A stretch of 64,000 bases of DNA from Foetidibacter luteolus. Lineage in GTDB: Bacteria > Bacteroidota > Bacteroidia > Chitinophagales > Chitinophagaceae. Location: the NCBI RefSeq assembly GCF_009650435.1, contig NZ_VVIP01000067.1, forward strand, positions 30,284-94,283, written 5' to 3'. The notes under the pieces were generated by a model. It was given only the letters and a program-made list of their open reading frames with translations. It did not search any database and was not told the origin of the DNA. The position numbers and the translations under genes are program-made. This document shows, piece by piece, positions 31,930 through 40,622 of this stretch (its first letter is position 1; each line of letters starts with the position of its first letter).

Positions 31930-33909
31930 ATGAGCGAAGAAACAAAGCAGGAAGTTAATCCCCAGCAAAACGGTTACGGAGCAGACAGTATACAGGTTCT
32001 TGAAGGATTGGAAGCGGTTAGAAAAAGGCCCGCCATGTACATTGGCGATGTTGGCGTAAAAGGCCTGCACCACCTGGTATACGAAGTGGTAGATAACTCT
32101 ATTGACGAAGCGCTTGCCGGTTACTGCAAAAACATTACCGTTACCATTCATGAAGACAACAGTATAAGTGTTGTGGATGATGGACGCGGCATACCTACCG
32201 GCATACACCCGAAAGAAGGCGTTAGCGCCCTGCAGGTGGTAATGACGGTACTGCATGCCGGTGGCAAATTTGACAAGAATACCTACAAGGTTTCCGGTGG
32301 TTTACATGGTGTGGGTGTAAGCTGCGTTAATGCTTTAAGCACTAAACTACACGTTACCGTACGCCGCGAAGGCAAAATTTTTGAGCAGGAATATCATACA
32401 GGCATACCCACTTACGCTGTAAGGGAAATTGGCAATACCGATATTACCGGCACCGAAACACGCTTTTGGCCCGATGGCAGTATTTTTCAGGCAACCGTTT
32501 ACAATAGAGAAATACTGGAAGGCCGCCTGCGGGAACTGGCCTACCTTAACAAGCGCATCAGCATAACCCTTAACGATTTGAGGGAGAAAGCGGAAGACGG
32601 CACCACTTACTCCAAAAATTTTTACAGCGAAGGCGGCATTATAGAATTTGTGGAAATGCTGGACAAGAACGGCAACCGCAATTCATTGATACCTAAACCG
32701 GTGTACGTAGAAGGCCACGACGAAGCCACCAACGTGGCCGTAGAAGTAGCCCTTAACTACAATGATGATTTTAAGGAGCATATTTTCTCCTACGTAAACA
32801 ATATTAATACTATTGAAGGCGGTACACACGTAAGCGGTTTTAGAACCGCCCTTACCCGTGTGTTTAAAGCCTATGGCGATAAAGAAAACCTGTTTGAAAA
32901 AGCCAAGGTAGAAGTAGAAGGGGATGATTTTCGTGAGGGCCTTACCGCCATTGTGTCTGTAAAAGTGCCCGAGCCGCAGTTTGAGGGCCAGACAAAAACA
33001 AAGCTGGGCAACAGCGATGTTAGCGGCGTGGTACAAACTACGGTTGCAAGGGTTTTGCAGGCCTACCTGGAAGAAAACCCCAAAGAAGCCAAAAACATTA
33101 TTAATAAAGTAATACTTGCGGCCCAGGCCCGTGTAGCGGCTAAAAAGGCCCGCGAAATGGTGCAGCGCAAAACTGTGCTTAGCGGCAGCGGCCTGCCGGG
33201 TAAACTGGCAGATTGCAGCGAACGCGACCCCGATAAGTGCGAACTGTACCTGGTGGAAGGAGACTCCGCAGGCGGTACGGCTAAACAGGGCCGGGACAGG
33301 AGCTACCAGGCCATCCTGCCCCTTCGCGGTAAAATCCTTAACGTGGAAAAGGCCATGGAGCACAAGATTTACGAGAACGAAGAAATACGTAACATATTTA
33401 CCGCCATGGGTGTAAGCGTTGGCACGGCTGAAGACCCCAAAGCATTGAATACCACCAAATTGCGCTACCACAAGTTGATTATAATGACCGATGCCGATGT
33501 GGATGGCTCTCACATTGCAACACTTATCTTAACTTTTATCTTCCGTTATATGAAGGAACTGGTTGAGCAGGGTTACGTGTATATTGCCCAGCCGCCGCTT
33601 TACCTGGTTAAAAAAGGCAAAGAAGCTGAATATGCCTACAACGAAGAGCAACGCAAAGCATTGATTGACAGGCTGGCCGGCGGAAAAGAAGACAGTGTTA
33701 CCCTACAGCGTTACAAAGGTTTGGGTGAAATGAATGCCGAACAGCTCTGGGAAACCACTATGGATCCGGCCCGCAGAACTTTGAAAAAAGTAACCATTGA
33801 AAGCCTTACCTACGCGGATGAGGTGTTTAGCATGCTGATGGGGGATGATGTAGCACCGAGAAGGGAATTTATTGAAAGCCACGCCAAATACGCCAAACTG
33901 GACGTATAA
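31930..33909 (+). CDS. gyrB: DNA gyrase subunit B
   Basis: The ATPase subunit of DNA gyrase, 659 residues. GHKL ATPase domain: YEVVDNSIDEALAGYC (N box), VVDDGRGIPTG, HAGGKFDKNTYKVSGGLHGV (ATP lid). The transducer domain follows, then TOPRIM with LVEGDSAGGTAKQGRDRSYQ and IIMTDADVDGSHI (DxD metal site). The C-terminal QRYKGLGEMNAEQLWETTMD completes the family pattern. Length and order separate it from ParE only by overall resemblance; GyrB is the better fit. ATG at 31930. Confidence 0.94.
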   Translation: MSEETKQEVNPQQNGYGADSIQVLEGLEAVRKRPAMYIGDVGVKGLHHLVYEVVDNSIDEALAGYCKNITVTIHEDNSISVVDDGRGIPTGIHPKEGVSALQVVMTVLHAGGKFDKNTYKVSGGLHGVGVSCVNALSTKLHVTVRREGKIFEQEYHTGIPTYAVREIGNTDITGTETRFWPDGSIFQATVYNREILEGRLRELAYLNKRISITLNDLREKAEDGTTYSKNFYSEGGIIEFVEMLDKNGNRNSLIPKPVYVEGHDEATNVAVEVALNYNDDFKEHIFSYVNNINTIEGGTHVSGFRTALTRVFKAYGDKENLFEKAKVEVEGDDFREGLTAIVSVKVPEPQFEGQTKTKLGNSDVSGVVQTTVARVLQAYLEENPKEAKNIINKVILAAQARVAAKKAREMVQRKTVLSGSGLPGKLADCSERDPDKCELYLVEGDSAGGTAKQGRDRSYQAILPLRGKILNVEKAMEHKIYENEEIRNIFTAMGVSVGTAEDPKALNTTKLRYHKLIIMTDADVDGSHIATLILTFIFRYMKELVEQGYVYIAQPPLYLVKKGKEAEYAYNEEQRKALIDRLAGGKEDSVTLQRYKGLGEMNAEQLWETTMDPARRTLKKVTIESLTYADEVFSMLMGDDVAPRREFIESHAKYAKLDV

Positions 33910-34100
33910 AAGCAAAATACAGGGCATTAAGTACCCAAAATAAGACTGATTTGATTGAAATGCAGGTAAGGCACAGAAATTGTACTAAGTAAAACGCTTT
34001 TGGCCTAATTGAGAGTTAATAGGGCCAGGCAGCCAGGTTTAATATAAAAACCAGTAGCCGTGTAGCTAACCGTTGTATTCAATCAAATAAAAGAATAAAT

Positions 34101-34307
34101 ATGGACACTTCTAAATTCATTAAAGCATATTGTTTAAAAACAAAAGAGAAAGACGTACCCATGCATAACGCCGTTATTTCAAAAACCAGTAAAGGCGGGT
34201 ATATTGCCAAAGGCGATGACGGTAAGGGGAATAAAATGAGTGCTATACTCGGTGAGTCAAAAGCTTTGCAGGCTATAGCCGATGGTGTTGCCAAACAGGA
34301 TTTTTAA
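34101..34307 (+). CDS. Small conserved hypothetical protein
   Basis: A 68-residue protein with no recognised domain. Features: mixed charge, no membrane segment, a TSKGGYIAKGDDGKGNKMSA core that looks like two beta strands with Gly turns, and an alanine-rich end. Similar short proteins are, by recall, widespread in Chitinophagaceae. ATG at 34101, with its own strong terminator 18 bp after the stop, supports a real monocistronic gene. Confidence 0.72.
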   Translation: MDTSKFIKAYCLKTKEKDVPMHNAVISKTSKGGYIAKGDDGKGNKMSAILGESKALQAIADGVAKQDF

Positions 34308-34325
34308 GCTATAATTATAAAAAAG

Positions 34326-34354
34326 GCCCGCAAATAAAATTTGCGGGCTTTTTT
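34326..34354 (+). terminator. Intrinsic terminator of the 68-residue gene
   Basis: Stem GCCCGCAAAT/ATTTGCGGGC (34326-34335 and 34339-34348) with a 3-nt loop, followed by TTTTTTA. Confidence 0.9.
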
Positions 34355-34390
34355 ATGCGTTGTTGGTAATAGTACAAATAAAGAAAATTT

Positions 34391-34590
34391 ATGGGGTGCC
34401 CCCAAGCTATCGCAAGGGGCCAGGCAGAAATGCGTTCGCAACCTTTGTCAAAGCAACATTCAGTTGCTTTTTCTTGGTTGTGCTATTACTCCGGCACAAA
34501 AGAAGCGCTGACCCTCCACGTTTAGGGGGAGTTGGAGGGGTTCCTCACCGGGGTAACCGCTGCAATCCCTCACCCACAGGTGACGCTTGC
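34391..34590 (+). repeat. Dispersed family B repeat, copy 3, with insertions
   Basis: GGGGTGCCCCCAAGC, TATTACTCCGGCACAAAAG, CACCGGGGTAACCGCTGC and CCCTCACCC are all present, but spread out by two insertions (about 34425-34480 and 34505-34540). No gene in 34355-34684 apart from this. Confidence 0.78.
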
Positions 34591-34684
34591 TGAGGCATTT
34601 GTACTTCCTGCATTAAACAATAATGCATAACTATTTTGATAAACGTATATAGGGTATTTTTGATTTACAAAACAGAAGATTGCA

Positions 34685-35509
34685 ATGAAGTTATTTTTAA
34701 CGGCTCTTTCGGTTTGCTGCTGTTATTGTTGTTTTGGCCAGTATTACTACAACGATATCCTTACCAATTACCAAACCTCTGTCCGTAATGAGTTGCTCAG
34801 GAAAAACAACATACGTTCTGTAACGGCAACGAGCTATGAAAGCGATAACTCGCTAAGTGAAAATTTCCGGGTGCAGCAAACAATTTCTCAAAACGGCAAC
34901 CTGGTAGTTACCAACAGCACCGATGCAGCCGGCATAAGTACCATTACCCGCAGCAGCTTTGCCAATGGCAAAATACAGTCTAATACAGACAGTAATGCCA
35001 ACGTGGTAACCAGGGTAAATTATATCTACAATAATGAAGGTAGTATTGTTAACATCTCATCTGTAACCGAGGATGCTTTTATGAACAGCCATTCTGAAGA
35101 ACAACATCAATGGGTGTATGCGAATGGCCGTCCTGAGTACATGTTGCGCATTAAAGACAAGAAAGACACCACAAGGGTAGAGTTTGTTTACGATGAAAAA
35201 GGAAACGTTGCCGAAGAAAAATGGCGGCGGCGCAATTATACGCTTGAGCACTGGTTTTATTATTACAACAATAACAACCAGCTTACAGATATTGTACGCT
35301 ATAACGCTAAAGCAAAACGCATGCTGCCAGATTTTTTGTTTGAGTACGATGCCCAGGGCAACCTGGTGCAAATGACACAGGTACCTTCCGGCGGCAGCAA
35401 TTACCTGGTATGGAAGTATTCCTTTAATGAAATTGGGCTTAAAAATTCAGAATCCTGCTTTAACAAACAGGGCCAGCCTGTTGGTAAAATTGTGTATGTT
35501 TACCAGTAA
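34685..35509 (+). CDS. Secreted hypothetical protein with YD-like repeats
   Basis: Not assigned to a family. The 274 residues begin with a signal peptide (LFLTALSVCCCYCCFGQ, Cys-rich). The rest is beta-rich with repeated Y-D-x-x-G-N patterns: NYIYNNEGSIVNI, EFVYDEKGNVAEEKW, YYYNNNNQLTDIVRY, FEYDAQGNLVQMTQ and WKYSFNEIGLKN, like RHS/YD repeats at about 40-residue spacing. Probably exported to the periplasm or surface. It is 18 bp from the fructosamine-kinase-like gene and may share its transcript. Confidence 0.72.
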   Translation: MKLFLTALSVCCCYCCFGQYYYNDILTNYQTSVRNELLRKNNIRSVTATSYESDNSLSENFRVQQTISQNGNLVVTNSTDAAGISTITRSSFANGKIQSNTDSNANVVTRVNYIYNNEGSIVNISSVTEDAFMNSHSEEQHQWVYANGRPEYMLRIKDKKDTTRVEFVYDEKGNVAEEKWRRRNYTLEHWFYYYNNNNQLTDIVRYNAKAKRMLPDFLFEYDAQGNLVQMTQVPSGGSNYLVWKYSFNEIGLKNSESCFNKQGQPVGKIVYVYQ

Positions 35510-35527
35510 CCAAATTAACCAGCTTTA

Positions 35528-36412
35528 ATGCCTCAATCTTTGCTAGCTGAATATATTGTAAAGCGGCTTAACAAGCTGCCGGGCATTAATATCCAGTCGC
35601 ACAGCACCCACATAGTTTATGGTGGTGATATCAACCAAACGTTTATCATAAAATATCCGCAAGGCAACTTCTTTGTTAAAACCAACAGTTCGGAGTATAC
35701 GGATATGTTTGAGAAAGAAGCCCGCGGCCTGGCCTTACTGAAAGAAGTGGCAGATAATTTTGTGCCGTCAGTTTTGCTGCATGGTGTTCATAACAAATCC
35801 ATATTCCTGGTACTGGAATATATTGCTCCATCTGGCAGGCCGCCCGGTGATGATCTATGGAAAAACTTTGCGGTAAACCTTGCCAGCCTGCACAGGCAAA
35901 CCCATAGCGGCTTTGGGTTACAGCAGTCTAACTATATAGGCAGCCTGCCACAAAACAATAATTTTGCAGCAACCTGGGCAGAGTTTTTTGCCGAGCGCCG
36001 GTTGTTACATTTAACCCGCCTTGCGGTTGACCAAAAGCGCTTTACTGCCGGTGAAGCTACAATGATGGAGAACCTTTGCAAACAATTGCCTGGTATATTT
36101 CCTGAAGAGCCGCCGGCACTGCTGCACGGCGATTTATGGAATGGCAATTACCTGGTTAATAAATACGGGCAGGCTGTTATATTCGATCCCGCCATATACT
36201 ACGGCCACCGGGAGATGGATATAGCCATGACGCTTCTTTTTGGCGGTTTTGGCACATCGTTTTATCACCATTACAACGAAGCGTACCCACTTGAAAAAAA
36301 CTGGCGGCAAAGAATAGAACTTTGCCAGTTATATCCTCTTTTGGTGCATTATCTCTTGTTTGGCGGGCATTACTACCAATCCGTTAAAACAATTATAGGT
36401 AAATACAACTGA
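35528..36412 (+). CDS. Fructosamine kinase family protein
   Basis: A kinase-like fold protein of 294 residues, related to fructosamine-3-kinase/YniA, which phosphorylates sugar adducts on proteins for deglycation. Motifs: FFVKTNSSEYTDMFEKEARG (Lys and Glu of the N-lobe), VLEYIAPSG hinge, the catalytic loop LLHGDLWNGNYLVN (Asp and Asn) and metal-binding FDPAIYYGHREMDIAM (Asp). ATG at 35528. It precedes the bestrophin gene by 31 bp. Confidence 0.88.
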   Translation: MPQSLLAEYIVKRLNKLPGINIQSHSTHIVYGGDINQTFIIKYPQGNFFVKTNSSEYTDMFEKEARGLALLKEVADNFVPSVLLHGVHNKSIFLVLEYIAPSGRPPGDDLWKNFAVNLASLHRQTHSGFGLQQSNYIGSLPQNNNFAATWAEFFAERRLLHLTRLAVDQKRFTAGEATMMENLCKQLPGIFPEEPPALLHGDLWNGNYLVNKYGQAVIFDPAIYYGHREMDIAMTLLFGGFGTSFYHHYNEAYPLEKNWRQRIELCQLYPLLVHYLLFGGHYYQSVKTIIGKYN

Positions 36413-36443
36413 TTATTTATTTTAGCTGACCAAACGCTGCGTA

Positions 36444-37325
36444 ATGATAAGCTATAACCCCAAAGACTGGTTTTTGTTCCTCTTTCGTTTTCATAAAACA
36501 GATACGGTACGCAAGCTATTTCCATTAATTGTTTTCATCAGCCTTTATTCCTGGTTTATAGCGTTTATTGAAATGGAATACCTGCAGCTTTCTCAAAATA
36601 GCCTGCTTAAAAATATACCGGTAATGCACAACCTGCTGGGTTTTGCTATTTCCATGCTGCTGGTGTTCAGGACCAATACCGCCTACGACCGCTGGTGGGA
36701 AGGCCGCAAACTCTGGGGCTCACTTATCAATAACAGCCGCAATATGGCCATTAAGCTAAACAGCTTCCTGCCCCACGAGGATACAAAGAGCCGCTCTTTC
36801 TTTAAATCGCTGATACCCCGTTTTGCAACAGAGCTAATGCTGCACCTGCAGGCTGATTCAACAAGGTATGAACTGGATGATGAACTACACCCTGAATTGC
36901 AGCAGCTTGACCGTAACAAGCATATACCCAACCAGGTGGCCGGCTTAATTATGAGCCGTATTAACAGCCTGTACAAACACAACGAAATAACCGGCGACCA
37001 GCTTATTGTGCTCAACAACGAAATGCTTTCCCTGCTTGATATTTGCGGCGCCTGCGAACGCATCAAGAACACACCCATACCCTATTCTTACAGCGCATTC
37101 ATTAAAAAGTTTATTTTCTTCTATATTATGACGCTGCCCGTAGGTTATGTATTCTCCCTGGGTTACATGGTAATACCCGTAGTAGCATTTATATTCTATG
37201 TACTTGCCAGCCTTGAACTTATTGCCGAAGAAATAGAAGACCCCTTTGGCAAAGATGCCAACGATTTGCCCATGCAAAAAATGAGTGAAACCATCCGCAA
37301 AAACATCACGGAAATATTGGCATAA
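36444..37325 (+). CDS. Bestrophin family ion channel protein
   Basis: A 293-residue bestrophin-like (UPF0187) membrane protein: hydrophobic helix SLYSWFIAFIEM, then the conserved second-helix pattern LLGFAISMLLVFRTNTAYDR, WWEGRKLWGSLINNSRNMA, and a later pair of helices (FFYIMTLPVGYVFSLGYMVI). The C-terminal EEIEDPFGKDANDLPM is the family's acidic signature. Bacterial homologues form pentameric ion channels. Start ATG 36444. Confidence 0.9.
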   Translation: MISYNPKDWFLFLFRFHKTDTVRKLFPLIVFISLYSWFIAFIEMEYLQLSQNSLLKNIPVMHNLLGFAISMLLVFRTNTAYDRWWEGRKLWGSLINNSRNMAIKLNSFLPHEDTKSRSFFKSLIPRFATELMLHLQADSTRYELDDELHPELQQLDRNKHIPNQVAGLIMSRINSLYKHNEITGDQLIVLNNEMLSLLDICGACERIKNTPIPYSYSAFIKKFIFFYIMTLPVGYVFSLGYMVIPVVAFIFYVLASLELIAEEIEDPFGKDANDLPMQKMSETIRKNITEILA

Positions 37326-37354
37326 TGCTTCGCTTTGTTTTTTTGAGTACAGAA

Positions 37355-37447
37355 ATTTTTGATACCAGCAATAGTATTTCATAGCATCGCCTGTTGCGTC
37401 GCAATCCTTTCATCTTTCGGTTCATTGGGGGGCTTTTCAGACCCGGA
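37355..37447 (-). repeat. Dispersed family A repeat, copy 12
   Basis: TTTTTGATACCAGCAATAG, CATAGCATCGCC, TGTTGCGTCGCAATCCTTTC and CTTTTCAGACCCGG. It is almost identical in layout to the copy at 63655. A hairpin GGTGCG/CGCACC (about 37455-37474) follows. Confidence 0.84.
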
Positions 37448-37502
37448 TATGGCCGGTGCGTAGGGACACGCACCAAAGGTTGGGGAATACGGAAATAATA
37501 AA

Positions 37503-37520
37503 GGCGGCTTGCAAGCCGCC
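37503..37520 (-). terminator. Terminator of the T9SS cargo gene
   Basis: The perfect palindrome GGCGGCTTGCAAGCCGCC is flanked by AATAATA/TTATTATT arms that extend it, 24 bp after the minus-strand stop at 37545. Confidence 0.82.
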
Positions 37521-37544
37521 CTTATTATTTTTATAAAATAGCAG

Positions 37545-39623
37545 TTACTCTTTCACAAACCTTGTTGACTTGTTGCCATTATCCGTAATAACCTGCAGGT
37601 AATAAATGCCTTTGGCCAGGCTGCTTATGTTAATCCTGTGCAGGTTAACATCATCGTTTAGTTTTTGCAGGTAAACGGCTTTGCCAGATATATTCGTAAT
37701 GCTTATTGACGCTCCTTTTAACCGTGCCGTACCAAAAGAAACAGTGAGTATATCCCGTGCCGGGTTAGGAGACAACTTAGCATCTACGGCAAGGTTGCTG
37801 ATACGTATGTCGACAACCGGCGAATACTTTGTTTGGCCGTCTTTATCTACCATTAACAGGCGGTAATATATTCTGTCAGCACCAGTTTGCAAAGCCTTTG
37901 CATCTGTAAAATTGTAACTGCGGCTTGTGTTACTGCTACCCGATGCCATTACCTTTCCAATAGCTTCAAAATTCTGGCCATCAATACTACGCTCCACAGT
38001 ATAATGACTGCTGTTTGTTTCTGTAGAGGTATTCCAGCTTAGGTTAACAGACTTACCTTCTAACATGGCTGTGAAAGACATCAATGTTACAGGAAGAATA
38101 GTTTCTTCCAGCTTATAAAAGTCCGCATTATTCAGGCCCTGTAAACTGAAATATAACTGGTTATTGAATTTGAAGTTAAAAATCCCATATAGAGGCGAAG
38201 TGTTTCCTTCTTCTTCTTCTACAGTTCCCGCTTTTGAAGTTCCGGCAGCAGTACCATCTGATTTCCAAAAATCAAGTTTGGATGCAACGCCTGACTGGGC
38301 GGCGGAAAAATAAAAATGCGTTTGGGTAAAGTAGCCATTTGTATTTGTGTACCCGGCAAGCGAACTACCTTCTCCATACAATTTCTTAACCATTTTTGTA
38401 TTAAAAGGGATGCCGTCTGTTGACCAAAGTTGCAAACCATTTACTTGGTCATTTATAAAGAAGTACACCTTTTTATAAAGTGATGAATGTATCTGGCCAG
38501 GATTAAAGTTGCCGGGGCCTTTAATAAATTGTAGCTGGATAGGGGTGGTGAAATTGTTTAGCATTTTCGTTTGACCCGCAGTACCATCGCTAACCCAGAG
38601 CCTGTAATCCAAAGTTTTTTCGTCAACCCCAACGTAAATAACCTTATTGTTTACGGTTACTGCATTTTCTAAATAAGTTGTTGTGGTACCCCCGTTAGGC
38701 CTTACGTTGTAGGTGCCTTGCTCTGTACCGTCTGTAACCCATAAATTAGGCCTTATATAGTCAACAGTAGTTGTAAAGAAAACTTTGTTGTTGCAAAGGA
38801 TAAAATCTTTAGGGGCTCCTTCCGAAAAAGAGTTGGACTGCGGATACAAGTCTTTAACCATTACAGTACCTGCCGCAGTACCATCGCTTTTCCAGAGTTC
38901 TGTATTCCGGTTGCTGTTAGCGCCGGCAAAAAGAAAAACAGAACCATAATTAATAAAATAAGGACGGTTTCCTATTCCGCTGCCGGTTGGGTTAATATCT
39001 TTTAAAAGATAGGTGCCGGTAGTGCTGCCATCCGTTCTCCATATCTCATTGCCATGCGAAGGGTCGTATGCAACTACGTAGAGAATGTTGTTATGTATAA
39101 AGGTTGTATGGTATTCGCCTAAATAACTGCTGCCTGTGGGGTTAATATCTACCAGCATTTTAGTTCCAGCACCGGTTCCGTCTGTAACCCACCACTCTTT
39201 TCCGTGAACGCCGTCATCAGCAAAAAAATACAGCTTGTTTTTGTATTCTATGAAATTGGTGGGTAGGGAATGGCCTGTAGGATTAATGTCTTTAATAAGC
39301 TTTGTACCGGCATCGGTGCCATCCGTTGCGTACAATTCAACCCCTGCAGGATCATCAATTCCGGGAAAGTAGAATTTCCCTTTAAAAACGTAGCCACCAA
39401 AATTCGCATGTGGCCTTATTCTTTTTGTAAAATTCCTGGTGCCTTCCGGTGTACCATCAGTTGTCCACAAAGTGGTATCTGCATAACTGATAAGTACGGG
39501 CCTTTCTCCGGCTACAACGCCATAAAGCCATGTGTCGTCTGAAAGCTTGGTAACCTGGGAGTGGGCGATAGAAACAATAAAGAGCAGGATAACTGCTGAA
39601 AAATAGCGTAGAGCTTGGGTCAT
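37545..39623 (-). CDS. T9SS type A cargo protein with ELWxxDGT repeats
   Basis: An exported protein of 692 residues: signal peptide (FIVSIAHSQ), then at least nine ELWxTDGTxxGT-type repeats (LWTTDGTPEGT, LYATDGTDAGT, LWKSDGTAAGT, LWVTDGTEQGT and others), expected to fold as a beta-propeller. A fibronectin-like segment (VNLSWNTSTETNSSHYTVER) follows, then a type A C-terminal sorting domain (LSPNPARDILTVSF; GIYYLQVITDNGNKSTRFVK). The sorting domain marks it for type IX secretion. Single gene with its own terminator. Confidence 0.93.
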   Translation of the reverse strand: MTQALRYFSAVILLFIVSIAHSQVTKLSDDTWLYGVVAGERPVLISYADTTLWTTDGTPEGTRNFTKRIRPHANFGGYVFKGKFYFPGIDDPAGVELYATDGTDAGTKLIKDINPTGHSLPTNFIEYKNKLYFFADDGVHGKEWWVTDGTGAGTKMLVDINPTGSSYLGEYHTTFIHNNILYVVAYDPSHGNEIWRTDGSTTGTYLLKDINPTGSGIGNRPYFINYGSVFLFAGANSNRNTELWKSDGTAAGTVMVKDLYPQSNSFSEGAPKDFILCNNKVFFTTTVDYIRPNLWVTDGTEQGTYNVRPNGGTTTTYLENAVTVNNKVIYVGVDEKTLDYRLWVSDGTAGQTKMLNNFTTPIQLQFIKGPGNFNPGQIHSSLYKKVYFFINDQVNGLQLWSTDGIPFNTKMVKKLYGEGSSLAGYTNTNGYFTQTHFYFSAAQSGVASKLDFWKSDGTAAGTSKAGTVEEEEGNTSPLYGIFNFKFNNQLYFSLQGLNNADFYKLEETILPVTLMSFTAMLEGKSVNLSWNTSTETNSSHYTVERSIDGQNFEAIGKVMASGSSNTSRSYNFTDAKALQTGADRIYYRLLMVDKDGQTKYSPVVDIRISNLAVDAKLSPNPARDILTVSFGTARLKGASISITNISGKAVYLQKLNDDVNLHRINISSLAKGIYYLQVITDNGNKSTRFVKE

Positions 39624-39780
39624 ATATGGGGTGTTTTTTTAAGGTGTTTAGGATGCCAAAATACAGAAGGAAGTTGGAAGCACCGATTAAATTTTTGCGT
39701 CCTGCGAAATTTACAGGTTATATGAATGACAACCCGTGTAAACAAGTTTTTGTACTTCATGGCTGGCAATCAGTATTCTA

Positions 39781-39870
39781 CCCGGGTCTGAAAAGCCGCA
39801 CAATAAACTGAACGATGAACGGATTGCGACGCAAGGGACGATGCCATCATTACCATAGCCGGTACCCAAA
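39781..39870 (+). repeat. Dispersed family A repeat, copy 13
   Basis: CCCGGGTCTGAAAAGCCGC, GAACGATGAACGGATTGCGA, GGGACGATGCCATC and GCCGGTACCCAAAAA. It lies between the divergent T9SS and tetR genes. Confidence 0.82.
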
Positions 39871-39924
39871 AAATTCTGCTGCCGGCCGCAGGCCAGGCAA
39901 AAAATTCCTGCAAAGAAAGTTAAT

Positions 39925-39954
39925 CAAACGTTTGTTTAATTCAAACAATTGTTT
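39925..39954 (+). promoter_or_regulatory. Operator palindromes for the TetR regulator
   Basis: Two palindromes, CAAACGTTTG (39925-39934) and AAACAATTGTTT (39943-39954), overlap the -33 and -7 boxes of the tetR promoter. This is the usual position for autoregulation by a TetR repressor. Confidence 0.6.
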
Positions 39955-39961
39955 AGTTTTG
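39931..39961 (+). promoter_or_regulatory. Promoter of the tetR-emrAB-tolC operon
   Basis: TTTG (39931-39934), a 19-bp spacer and TAGTTTTG (39954-39961) match the Bacteroidota consensus exactly, 28 bp upstream of the tetR ATG. Confidence 0.75.
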
Positions 39962-39989
39962 TGTCTTCAAATACATTTTTAAAGAAGAA

Positions 39990-40604
39990 ATGGACAAAAA
40001 AGACAATATTATCAATTCAGCTATTGAGTTGTTTGCATCCAAGGGTTTTGAGGGTACTTCGGTAAGGGATATTGCGGCGCATGCCGGTGTTAACCTGGCA
40101 ATGATTAATTACTACTTCGGCTCCAAGGAAAAACTTTTTGAAAGTATTGTTGAATACAGGGCATCCGTTACCCGCCTGCACCTGGAAGAAATTTTAAAAG
40201 ACCAGTCGCTGTCTGACATAGCAAAGATTGACAACATTATTGAGTTTCATGTAAATAAGGTATTTGCCAACCGTTTTTTTCACCGTGTTATTCACCAGGA
40301 AATTATGCTGAGCCAGCGTGACAGCCTGCAACTGGCCATTATTCAAAAACTGATGTACCCCAACAGCATGATTGTAAAAAACATTATTGAAGAAGGTATT
40401 AAACACGGTTCCTTTAAAAAAGTGGATACGGCGCTAACAATAGCCACGATGTTTGGCTCAATTAACCAGGTACTGCTTTCTAAAAGGCTTTGCAACAGCC
40501 TTATTGATAAAGAAGAAGATTATATACCCTACGAAGACGATACATTTAAGCAAAGGGTTATTGACCATATGAAGCAATTAATGCATGCACACTTATTAGC
40601 TTAA
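39990..40604 (+). CDS. TetR/AcrR family transcriptional regulator
   Basis: A 204-residue repressor. The N-terminal helix-turn-helix is canonical: IINSAIELFASKGFEGTSVR, DIAAHAGVNLAMINYYFGSK, EKLFESIVEYRA. The C-terminal ligand domain is all-helical with no special motif. ATG at 39990. It is the first gene of an efflux operon, 18 bp before the emrA-like gene, with its own operator palindromes upstream, so it probably represses the whole operon until a toxic compound binds. Confidence 0.93.
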   Translation: MDKKDNIINSAIELFASKGFEGTSVRDIAAHAGVNLAMINYYFGSKEKLFESIVEYRASVTRLHLEEILKDQSLSDIAKIDNIIEFHVNKVFANRFFHRVIHQEIMLSQRDSLQLAIIQKLMYPNSMIVKNIIEEGIKHGSFKKVDTALTIATMFGSINQVLLSKRLCNSLIDKEEDYIPYEDDTFKQRVIDHMKQLMHAHLLA

Positions 40605-40622
40605 AAATTACTGCAAACGAAT

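Noticed and set aside
32683..33513. 276-codon minus-strand frame inside gyrB
   Set aside because: Antisense to highly conserved GyrB motifs; no domains and no promoter.
34360..34593. 77-codon frame after the 68-residue gene
   Set aside because: It falls in a family B repeat and is not protein-like.
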